DNA from: a bacterium
GTDB lineage: Bacteria; ARS69
DNA: 20,118 nucleotides
Direction: 5' to 3'
Assembly: GCA_025774805.1 (NCBI GenBank)
Contig: JALGZR010000072.1
Span: 1 to 20,118, forward strand
A program made the position numbers and the translations under genes. This document shows, piece by piece, positions 8,624-14,847 of this stretch (the stretch's first letter is position 1; each line of letters begins with the position of its first letter). The notes beneath the pieces were generated by a model. That model was not told the DNA's origin. It did no database searches and saw only the letters and a program-made list of their open reading frames with translations.

Positions 8624-10318
8624 GTGGCGCGAGGGGGGAGGCGGGCCGGCATCGCGACCGCGCTCCTCGCGATTCCGTATCTTCCCTTTCTCGCCGGTCT
8701 CGATCCGGGAGAGGGGCTCCTGGGCGCGGTCTTCGTCGGGGGCGCGTCGCTCGGAGCCCCCGGCGTCGTCGGCCTCGCCGGGCCCGGCGGCCACGGCCCC
8801 GCCCGGCGTTTCGTGAGGGGTCTCCTCTTCGTCTCCGCCCTGAACATCCTCGCCGCGGTGGCCCTCGTTCTTCTGGAGCTCTCCCCCACGCCGCGGACCT
8901 TCGCCGCCGCGTTGGGCGCACTCACCGTGGGGGCGGGCGCGCTCGTCTTCGGGCGGGGAGGAACGCTCCCCGACCCGAGGCGCGAGACGCTCGCGATCGC
9001 CGTCGCCGCGGTCACGTTCCTGCTCGCGCTCTTCGCCGGCACCTCCGTCGTTCCGCTCCTGGAGGATCAGGACACCGAGGTGCAGTGGACGGCGTACGGA
9101 CTGGCGCACGACCTCCAGCCGATATGCCTGACGAACCGGAGCACGCTTTACTTCTTCGCCCATCCCCTGCTTCTCCACGCGCTGAACGCCTCCACGCTCG
9201 TGCTCGCGGGAGACCTGGAGACGATCCGGCCGGCGTACGACGCGGCCGTCGCCGAAAGGGAGCGATCGACCGTCGCGGAGCGGGAGCGAGGGATCGGAGC
9301 CGTGCTGCGGGCGCTGCGAGATCCCACTCCTCCTCCCGATCGGGATCGGATCTGGCGCCGGGACGTCTACGCGCGCTTCGTCGAGCGACCCGCGCTCTTC
9401 GGCACCCGCGCCCCCAACTTCGTGCTCGCGGCGGCGGCCGCGGTCCTCGTGTCGCTCTGGTCGCGGCGTCTCGGCGCGAGCTCGACGGACGCCGCGCTCG
9501 TCACGCTCGCCTACGTGACGCTGCCCGAGATCTTCGTGCGCTCGGCCTACGGCGGTTACTACCCGGTGACGGTCGCGACGTTCCTCTCGGGAGCGTGGCT
9601 GGCGTCGGGGGCGGCCGGCGGCGGACGGAGTGGGTTCGCGGCCGGTGCGCTGACCTACCTGGCGAACCAGAAGGCGTTCCTGATCGCCGCGGCGGTCGCC
9701 GCGGTTCGTGGGTCGCGACTCCTGTTCCACCGGACGTTCCGCGAGCTCGGCCCCGCGCTTCCGATTCTCCTCGGAACGCTGGCGGGGACGGTCGCCTTCT
9801 GGATCTACGGTCTCGGTCTCGCTCCCGCCGACTTCGTCGCCGACCACCTCGTCGAGCACGGTCTCGAGCGCTTCTCGGGCCGAGAGGTGCTCACCCGATC
9901 CGGACAATCGTTCTACCCGTCGCGCCCCGCGCTCTGGCTGGAGTTCGCCCGCCACACGGGCTGGGTTTGGACGGGCCTCGCCGGGCTGGCGTTGACCGTG
10001 GGGGTGCGGAAGGCGTGGCAGGGGATCCGACGGACGAACGGAGTTCCCGCCCCGCTGTCCGCCGTCGGTCATCTCACGCTCTGGGTGATCGTGGGGGCGA
10101 TCCTGTTCACCGCGATCGACTGGAGGCAGACCAAGCACCTCTGTCTTCTCGTGCCGGCGCTCTCCGTGCTGATCGGAGGGGTGTTGCTTCCCGCCGTCGG
10201 TTCCCGGACTCGCCTCGCTCTCCGGGCCGCCCTCGGCGTCTCGATTCTCTGGAACGTCTCCTGGATCATCCGGCTCGCGCGCGACTTCGACGCGATGACC
10301 ATGAGCACGATGTGGTAG
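8624..10318 (+). CDS. Polytopic membrane protein, probable GT-C type glycosyltransferase
   Basis: A 564-residue protein dominated by hydrophobic helices (for example about 8-25, 31-52, 64-86, 92-110, 121-145 and several between 280 and 560). After the helix ending near 145 there is an acidic loop LLEDQDTEVQ (Asp148, Asp150, Glu152) followed by YFFAHPLLLH (177-186). This arrangement resembles the acidic and HP motifs of the preceding GT-C gene, so a GT-C fold is inferred; overall similarity is too low to name a family. The GTG at 8624 is preferred because GAGGGG lies seven bases upstream. An in-frame GTG at 8609 would overlap the previous stop by four bases but has its ribosome site too close. 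It is last in the plus-strand run and is followed by a hairpin at 10330-10347. Confidence 0.65.
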   Translation: MARGGRRAGIATALLAIPYLPFLAGLDPGEGLLGAVFVGGASLGAPGVVGLAGPGGHGPARRFVRGLLFVSALNILAAVALVLLELSPTPRTFAAALGALTVGAGALVFGRGGTLPDPRRETLAIAVAAVTFLLALFAGTSVVPLLEDQDTEVQWTAYGLAHDLQPICLTNRSTLYFFAHPLLLHALNASTLVLAGDLETIRPAYDAAVAERERSTVAERERGIGAVLRALRDPTPPPDRDRIWRRDVYARFVERPALFGTRAPNFVLAAAAAVLVSLWSRRLGASSTDAALVTLAYVTLPEIFVRSAYGGYYPVTVATFLSGAWLASGAAGGGRSGFAAGALTYLANQKAFLIAAAVAAVRGSRLLFHRTFRELGPALPILLGTLAGTVAFWIYGLGLAPADFVADHLVEHGLERFSGREVLTRSGQSFYPSRPALWLEFARHTGWVWTGLAGLALTVGVRKAWQGIRRTNGVPAPLSAVGHLTLWVIVGAILFTAIDWRQTKHLCLLVPALSVLIGGVLLPAVGSRTRLALRAALGVSILWNVSWIIRLARDFDAMTMSTMW

Positions 10319-10329
10319 GGTCGGGGGCC

Positions 10330-10347
10330 GGTTCGGATGACCGAACC
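10330..10347 (+). terminator. Hairpin after the glycosyltransferase operon
   Basis: A perfect 7-base inverted repeat, GGTTCGG (10330-10336) and CCGAACC (10341-10347), with a 4-base loop ATGA, begins 12 bases after the stop at 10318. It marks a likely 3' end or processing point. No T-run follows, so termination activity is uncertain. Confidence 0.35.
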
Positions 10348-10392
10348 CCGTTCGAGGACAGCGAGTCGATGAACGCGAGAGAAGGGGCTCCG

Positions 10393-11091
10393 ATGTCGGA
10401 ATCAAGGTCTGGCGGGCGGCGCGTCGGTCGGAGCGTGGTCGCGGCCCTCTTCGTGAGCGCCTCGTTTCTGGCGAGCCCGCTCTCTCCCGTGTACGCGGGA
10501 GAGTGCAGCGACGGCGCGCAGGACTACCTGACCTGCATCGAGCGCTTCGCGGAGGGTCTGACCGACGCCCGGCCGCTCCACTGTCTGGGTTGTCTGCGCT
10601 GGGACGGTCACGCGGCCCGGAACCGGTGGGCGGGACCCAACGCGGCCGCGCGTTTCCGGAGCTGCCGTAAGAGCTCACTTCGGCCCCGGCTCGCGACCGC
10701 CGGTCGGCGCATCCTCGATGGCCACCTCGAGACGGGCGGCTCCCGAACCCTCGTGCGCGAGCTGTTGCGGACGCTCGCCCACTACGGCATCGACCGGGTC
10801 GGAGAACACGACGTCTTTCAGCTCCTGACCGCGAACTCGGAGACGCTCTTCTACATCGATCTGGCGTCCCTCGGCGATCCCCGCACGGTTCCGCTTCTGA
10901 GAACCCGGTACCAGGCCCTTCGGGATCGCGGGCTCGGGAGCGATGCCGACCGCGAGGAGCTGGTGGCCGTTCTTAACTGCCTCTATCACGTTCCCACGGC
11001 GGCGGCGGTGCGTCTCGCGGCGGAGATCCGCGACGCCGAGAGCGACCCACTGGTCGTCGAGCGAGCGCAGTTGGTCGTGGACCGGCCGTAG
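10393..11091 (+). CDS. Exported cysteine-containing protein of unknown function, helical C-terminus
   Basis: I do not recognise this 232-residue protein. It has a signal peptide (about 1-35, hydrophobic core VVAALFVSASFLASPL, likely cleavage after VYA). The mature N-terminus has Cys38, Cys48, a CLGC pair (Cys64, Cys67) and Cys91, and a sixth Cys is at 196. CXXC with nearby Cys and His could be disulphides, a metal site or, with one His only, less likely haem (a CXXCH is absent). Residues about 118-230 look like alternating helices and recall HEAT-like repeats (LGDPRTVPLLRTRY, then a helix, then a similar one). The ATG at 10393 has AGAAGGGG six bases upstream; an in-frame ATG at 10369 is possible and would add 8 residues. 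It is separated from the glycosyltransferases by a hairpin and followed by a terminator-like structure, so it may be monocistronic. Confidence 0.6.
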   Translation: MSESRSGGRRVGRSVVAALFVSASFLASPLSPVYAGECSDGAQDYLTCIERFAEGLTDARPLHCLGCLRWDGHAARNRWAGPNAAARFRSCRKSSLRPRLATAGRRILDGHLETGGSRTLVRELLRTLAHYGIDRVGEHDVFQLLTANSETLFYIDLASLGDPRTVPLLRTRYQALRDRGLGSDADREELVAVLNCLYHVPTAAAVRLAAEIRDAESDPLVVERAQLVVDRP

Positions 11092-11100
11092 TCCGCTTTT
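11077..11100 (+). terminator. Candidate intrinsic terminator overlapping the stop codon
   Basis: GTGGAC (11077-11082) pairs with GTCCGC (11091-11096), six pairs including one T-G wobble, around an 8-base loop that contains the palindrome CGGCCG. The run TTTT at 11097-11100, then CT, follows at once. The stop codon TAG (11089-11091) lies inside the structure. The stem is short, so this is only a candidate. Confidence 0.35.
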
Positions 11101-11296
11101 CTCACCAGGCTCGTCGTGAAGAGATCACCCCCGAACCGACCGCGAACTCCATTCCTGGGGGCAAGGCGGGCGCACGGTGCTCACCGGTGCTATCCTCGCC
11201 TCTCTGGTTCGTACAGAGGAACCGGTACGGGGGAGGCGCGGGATCGGCGATTCAACGCGAGTCCGCATCCGGTTCGCTTCGAGGAGTAGAGTCGGA

Positions 11297-12577
11297 ATGA
11301 GGCCGCTCCTTCGCACAGCGTTCGCGGGCCTTCAGTTCCTCCTCGCAGCGCTCTCGCTCGGGGGGCGTCCTCCCGCGACGGGAGCCGAGCGTCCGGGGAG
11401 CTCCCCGGACCTCGTGCCGATGCCGACCCGTCTGATTCGCGCCCTCGTCGAGGACGGCTTCGAGAACCTGGCCGTTCGGCAACACGCGGGTTCGACCTCG
11501 GTCTGGTACGAGAATCGATCGTACCGCGACGAGCTCGCCGCCCTCGGAAGGGTGGCCTTCCTCGCCGCGTCCGACGTCCCCCCCGAAGGGCACCTCGAGC
11601 TCATCCCGCAGAACCGTGGTGTTCCTCTTCTCTCGGTCGCCGCCGCCGCGGCGGACTGGCTGGCCTTTCTCCGAGGAGAGAGGCCCGCCGGCTGGTTTCG
11701 AGAGAGGCTCACCGTTCGAGCCGCCGACGGCGGGCCGGAGTCGATCCGCGCCGGCTCCCCACCGCGCGAACACCTGTCGTTCCGGAGAACGGACGTTCGC
11801 GTCCGCCCGCTCTTCAACTTCGAGCTCGGCAGCTCGTTCGATCCGTTTCGCTCCGAGTTCCAGATCGCGCCCGAAGCCGTGATGGCTCCGCTTCCCGGAA
11901 CTCTGCTCTCGGCTCAGGTGATCGTTCAGGTCGACAACGACCTGGACCGGAACGCGGCCCGAGTCTCCCCGGGGCGGTCGACCGTGTCGTGGGGGGGGTG
12001 GCTGCCGGGCGGGTGGCTCGCCGCTCTGAGCGGAGGGTACTTCTCCGGCGACCGGTACGGTCTGGCGGGAGAGACCGGCAAGCTCCTCTGGTCCGGAGGG
12101 CTGGAAGTGACGGCGGGGGGCGATCTCAGCGGGCTGCTGGAGTTCACGGAGGAGACCACTCGATACTCCGACCCGGAAACCTGGTCGGCGTTTCTCGGCC
12201 TGACGCACCGATTGCGGGGGGTCGATCTCGAAACGTCGGTGAAGGCGGCGCGATTCATGGAGCAGGAGCTCGGAGTGCGCCTCGACGTCGCTCGACGCTT
12301 CGGAGAGGTCGAGGTGGGTTTCTTCGGCATCAAGACGGAACAGGATGACCTGGTCGGGCTCCTCCTGAGGTTGCCGTTGCCGGTGGAACGATGGTCGAGG
12401 CCGTCGCGCCTCCGACTGACGACGGTCCCGGCCTTTCCCTTCGAGTACCGGGACTCGGTCGCCGACGTGGGGCGCCAGGTCTCTCTGTTCGACAACCTCG
12501 ATCGCCTTCGCAAGAGACTGTACCCGACCTTCCTTTGGAACAACCTAGAGGATGTCCGAAGTGCCGTTCACCATTGA
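11297..12577 (+). CDS. YjbH-like outer-membrane exopolysaccharide protein, middle plus C-terminal portion
   Basis: A 426-residue exported protein (signal peptide about 1-30). Compared from memory with E. coli YjbH (about 700 residues), it matches the second half. Residues 54-127 (GFENLAV through VWYENRSYRDEL to FLRGE) correspond to the YjbH soluble module with KYRDSREGIIRANR and KNHLAGE. Residues 166-300 correspond to the barrel strands, and the end (LDVARRFGEVEVG near 355, then GRQVSLFDNLDR) corresponds to LEIAKRF and GRKFQLYDMTSDR. YjbH-type proteins are beta-barrel outer-membrane proteins tied to exopolysaccharide production. The ATG has GAGGAG ten bases upstream; earlier in-frame codons lack signal-peptide character. 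The expected YjbH N-terminal barrel half is absent here but is encoded by the next gene, which overlaps this one by 26 bases. Confidence 0.75.
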   Translation: MRPLLRTAFAGLQFLLAALSLGGRPPATGAERPGSSPDLVPMPTRLIRALVEDGFENLAVRQHAGSTSVWYENRSYRDELAALGRVAFLAASDVPPEGHLELIPQNRGVPLLSVAAAAADWLAFLRGERPAGWFRERLTVRAADGGPESIRAGSPPREHLSFRRTDVRVRPLFNFELGSSFDPFRSEFQIAPEAVMAPLPGTLLSAQVIVQVDNDLDRNAARVSPGRSTVSWGGWLPGGWLAALSGGYFSGDRYGLAGETGKLLWSGGLEVTAGGDLSGLLEFTEETTRYSDPETWSAFLGLTHRLRGVDLETSVKAARFMEQELGVRLDVARRFGEVEVGFFGIKTEQDDLVGLLLRLPLPVERWSRPSRLRLTTVPAFPFEYRDSVADVGRQVSLFDNLDRLRKRLYPTFLWNNLEDVRSAVHH

Positions 12578-13307
12578 GGAGACGGGCCGGAGGCTCCGCG
12601 GAGGCGTCGCGGTGTCGCTGCTTCTGGTGCTTCCGGGCGCGGGCCGGGCGTCCGGGGACGAGCCGACCGTGTCCGGCTTCTCCCTGAACGGAACCACGGG
12701 GCTCGCCAACACTCCGACTGCGGAGATCTTGCCGGATCGGTCTTTCCGAATCGGAGTCGCCGTCATCGACGAGAAATGGGCCTACAAAGAACGGGGAAGA
12801 GCGGACAACGAGATCTACTTCGTGTCCGTGGGATTCCTGCCCCGCATCGAGGTGTCCGTCCGGGCGACCGCCTTCCGGGAAGTGCCCTTCCCCCGGGACA
12901 GCGGCGTTCCCAGCGTGGATCGCATGGGCAGTGCGCGGTTGCTCGTGCTCGAGGAGGGGAGATTGCCGGCTCTGGCGGTCGGAATCGACGACGCTCGAGG
13001 GACCCGCCTGTTTCACGCACTGTATATCGTTGCCACGAAGTCCGTTCTGAAAACGGAGACGGTTCGGGCGCGGATCTCGGCAGGGTACGGATCGAAGGCG
13101 CTCGACGCCCGGGGCCACGTGCTGGACGGGTTCTTCGGGGGGACGGAGCTCACGGTCTCCGATCGCGGCTCGTTTCTGCTTGACTATGACACCGAGAAAG
13201 TCAATGCTGGTATTCGTTTCCGAGTGCTCGGCCGGGTAGGCTTGCACGCGGCGCTCCTGCACCTGGACACCCTCTCCGGGGGAGTTGACTGGACGCAGGG
13301 GTTGTGA
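12552..13307 (+). CDS. YjbH-like outer-membrane protein, N-terminal portion
   Basis: A 251-residue protein that resembles the first part of YjbH. GTTGLANTPTAEILPD (47-62) matches the YjbH start block GVGLLQTPTARMAREG. It is followed by alternating strand patterns (EIYFVSVGFLPRIEVSVRAT) and AVGIDDARGTRLFHALYIVATK, which matches AVGARDIGGTGLFDAEYLVASK. It has its own signal peptide (about 17-35). The ATG at 12552 has GAGG almost touching it; a GTG at 12561 would have GAGGA at a normal eight-base distance and may be the true start. Either start lies inside the end of the preceding gene, so translation is probably coupled. No downstream C-terminal half follows: the protein stops after about one barrel half. 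The two products probably assemble together, or are two separate smaller barrels. Confidence 0.72.
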   Translation: MSEVPFTIEETGRRLRGGVAVSLLLVLPGAGRASGDEPTVSGFSLNGTTGLANTPTAEILPDRSFRIGVAVIDEKWAYKERGRADNEIYFVSVGFLPRIEVSVRATAFREVPFPRDSGVPSVDRMGSARLLVLEEGRLPALAVGIDDARGTRLFHALYIVATKSVLKTETVRARISAGYGSKALDARGHVLDGFFGGTELTVSDRGSFLLDYDTEKVNAGIRFRVLGRVGLHAALLHLDTLSGGVDWTQGL

Positions 13308-13441
13308 GGACCTCCGCCCGGCCGCGTCCGTCCCCGAATTCGCTCGCTCTGGACGAGCCGACCCGCACGTCCCGGCGCGCTACAAGTCCTTACTGCCACC
13401 GTTTCGATCCAATCCACCTCTATCGTTGAGGGATTTCAATC

Positions 13442-13933
13442 ATGGTCAACGATCGTCGCTCCCTTCGCTCGAGAATGGCGCTACCGGTGCTCTTTCTCGC
13501 CCTGATCGCGCTCGCCGGCGCCTCTCAGTGCTCGAAAGTCGACGACGGGGTTTCTTCGACGAACGAGGAACTCGACATCGACCAGCTTCTGCGCGATGAG
13601 CTTCTCCAGGGGGAGCTTCTCGATGACGAGGTTCTCATCGAGCAGCTCTTCAACGATGAACCTCTGCACGATCAGCTTCGAAGCGCCCCGCCCAGGGACG
13701 ACCACAACCCACTCTGGGTCTGCCTCCATGATTGTCTGAGGGAGGCGCACGACGCACTGCGCGCGGAATCTCAACTGCACCGACAGAACGTGCGCGACTG
13801 TCGTGGAGACCCGGAGTGCCTTCGAGCCGAGAATCAGCGCCACGCCGCGGCCGTGAGGGCGATCATCCGAGAACTCACCCACTGCATCTGGGGTTGCCTG
13901 CATACCCAGGGAGAAGGGGCGGGCGGTCAGTAG
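13442..13933 (+). CDS. Small exported protein with acidic 5-residue repeats and twin CX3C helical hairpin
   Basis: A 163-residue protein I do not recognise. The N-terminus has basic residues and a hydrophobic segment (13-28) ending in ASQC (Cys30); the Gln before Cys makes this a poor lipobox, so signal peptidase I or II are both possible. Residues 42-81 are eight degenerate repeats of five residues, consensus [D/E]-[E/Q]-L-L-x. Residues 92-154 are helical with Cys94-x3-Cys98 near the start, Cys120-x5-Cys126 at the probable turn and Cys148-x3-Cys152 near the end. This spacing suggests two antiparallel helices stapled by disulphides, as in alpha-hairpinin or twin-CXnC proteins. GAGGGA lies eight bases before the ATG. 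It follows the YjbH pair after 134 bases and faces the minus-strand cluster. Confidence 0.7.
   Translation: MVNDRRSLRSRMALPVLFLALIALAGASQCSKVDDGVSSTNEELDIDQLLRDELLQGELLDDEVLIEQLFNDEPLHDQLRSAPPRDDHNPLWVCLHDCLREAHDALRAESQLHRQNVRDCRGDPECLRAENQRHAAAVRAIIRELTHCIWGCLHTQGEGAGGQ
13565..13684 (+). repeat. Eight tandem 15-base units encoding 5-residue repeats
   Basis: The units read EELDI, DQLLR, DELLQ, GELLD, DEVLI, EQLFN, DEPLH and DQLRS. Position 1 is acidic in seven of eight, position 2 is Glu or Gln in all eight, and position 3 is Leu in six. At DNA level units 2-4 still share GAGCTTCTC-like cores, with CTT for Leu, which is unusual next to the CTC/CTG preferred elsewhere, suggesting fairly recent duplication. 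It is not a canonical pentapeptide repeat (A-D/N-L-x-x), because position 1 is charged rather than small. Confidence 0.75.
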
Positions 13934-13983
13934 GGCTTCCCTCGGGATCTCCGCGAACGGGGAGACCCCCGCGACCAGGACCA

Positions 13984-14013
13984 CCGCCTGACCGGTTTCC
14001 GGTCGCTCGGCGG
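13984..14013. terminator. Two-part hairpin between convergent genes
   Basis: GACCGG (13990-13995) pairs perfectly with CCGGTC (13999-14004) around TTT, and an outer pair CCGCC (13984-13988) and GGCGG (14009-14013) extends it. It lies between two convergent genes (ends 13933 and 14093), where a bidirectional terminator is expected. No T-run is present. A weaker hairpin, TCTCC/GGAGA, lies just before it in the same gap. Confidence 0.4.
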
Positions 14014-14092
14014 ACGAGGAACGCCCCTCTCCCCGCCGGGCGGATTTCGTCGGTGGTCCGGGAAAGCGGGCGGCTATGAAACCGTCATCGGG

Positions 14093-14692
14093 CTACCGAG
14101 CCGCCGCGCGGAGGATCACGTCGAGCCCTCCCCACGTGACCGAGTCGAGGATGTCCTTGATCGTCTCCGTCTGCTCGGCATCGGCGCTCAGGAGAGCACC
14201 CTCGCACAGGAACGCTTCGTATTCGCGGTCCATGGCCCCGAAGTACGTTGCCAGGACGCACCCGGTGGCACTGAGACCGCAGAGGAAGACGGTGTTCACG
14301 TCCCGTTCCTTCAGAACATCGTCCAATTCGGTCTTCGTGAAGGCGCTGGGGTGGTTCTTGACGACCTTGGGATCGTCCTCCTCGATGAGGACCGACTCCG
14401 GGAACTCGAAGTCCTCGCTGTCCGGATCCGGACCCCATTGGAGATCGGTGTGATAGACGCGGATCACCGGCCGTCCGTGCTGTCGGAACTTCCAGATGTA
14501 TCCGTTGATCATCCGCAGGGCCGAGTCCCGCTCCCGTTCGTCCATCATCGGCAGGTACTTGTTCTGAATGTCGATGACCAGAAGCGCCGGTTTCACCGGC
14601 GCGATCTCGGCTTCCGGAGCCGGTTCCTCGGAGATGGCCGCCGCCGCCGGGAACAGGACAGCCAGCGCGCCGGCCAAGAGGACACATCGCAT
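14093..14692 (-). CDS. Exported isochorismatase-like cysteine hydrolase
   Basis: A 199-residue member of the isochorismatase-like hydrolase superfamily. The catalytic triad is visible: Asp41 in VIDIQN, Lys112 in VVKNHPSAF and Cys145 in GLSATGCV. Relatives include nicotinamidases, N-carbamoylsarcosine amidases and isochorismatases, and the substrate cannot be assigned. Most of these enzymes are cytoplasmic, but this one begins with a signal-peptide-like segment (MRCVLLAGALAVLFPAAAA, 1-19) followed by an acidic Pro-rich spacer before the domain, so it is probably periplasmic. Cys3 lies too early to be a lipobox. The ATG at 14692 has GGAGGG six bases upstream, which decides the start over longer in-frame options. 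It lies 155 bases downstream of the barrel gene on the same strand and may or may not share its transcript. Confidence 0.82.
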   Translation of the reverse strand: MRCVLLAGALAVLFPAAAAISEEPAPEAEIAPVKPALLVIDIQNKYLPMMDERERDSALRMINGYIWKFRQHGRPVIRVYHTDLQWGPDPDSEDFEFPESVLIEEDDPKVVKNHPSAFTKTELDDVLKERDVNTVFLCGLSATGCVLATYFGAMDREYEAFLCEGALLSADAEQTETIKDILDSVTWGGLDVILRAAAR

Positions 14693-14847
14693 GATCAACC
14701 CTCCGCAAATCCTTCGATACGAGCTGCTCGCGACGGCACGGTAGCACGGGGAGCGGGTTCGAACCAGTCGGGCGCTCGGACCGGGGCCCGAGGGCGGTGC
14801 GAGGGCCGCCGCGTCGACGTGGACCGAGCGAGCGCCTCCTCTTCGCC

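Noticed and set aside
5988-8921. Open frame of 977 codons on the minus strand, and a similar one at 2924-4951
   Set aside because: Both are antisense to clearly identified genes (GT-C, propeller) and encode low-complexity Arg/Pro/Asp/Glu-rich sequence with no homology pattern.
13445-13560. Lipoprotein call for the small repeat protein (Cys30)
   Set aside because: The residues before Cys are A-S-Q, and Gln at -1 is not accepted in usual lipoboxes, so lipidation is left as a possibility only.
14740-14775. GGGTTCGAACC motif resembling a tRNA T-loop
   Set aside because: The flanking bases do not form a T-stem and no D or anticodon arm is present at the right spacing; it lies in an ordinary intergenic gap.
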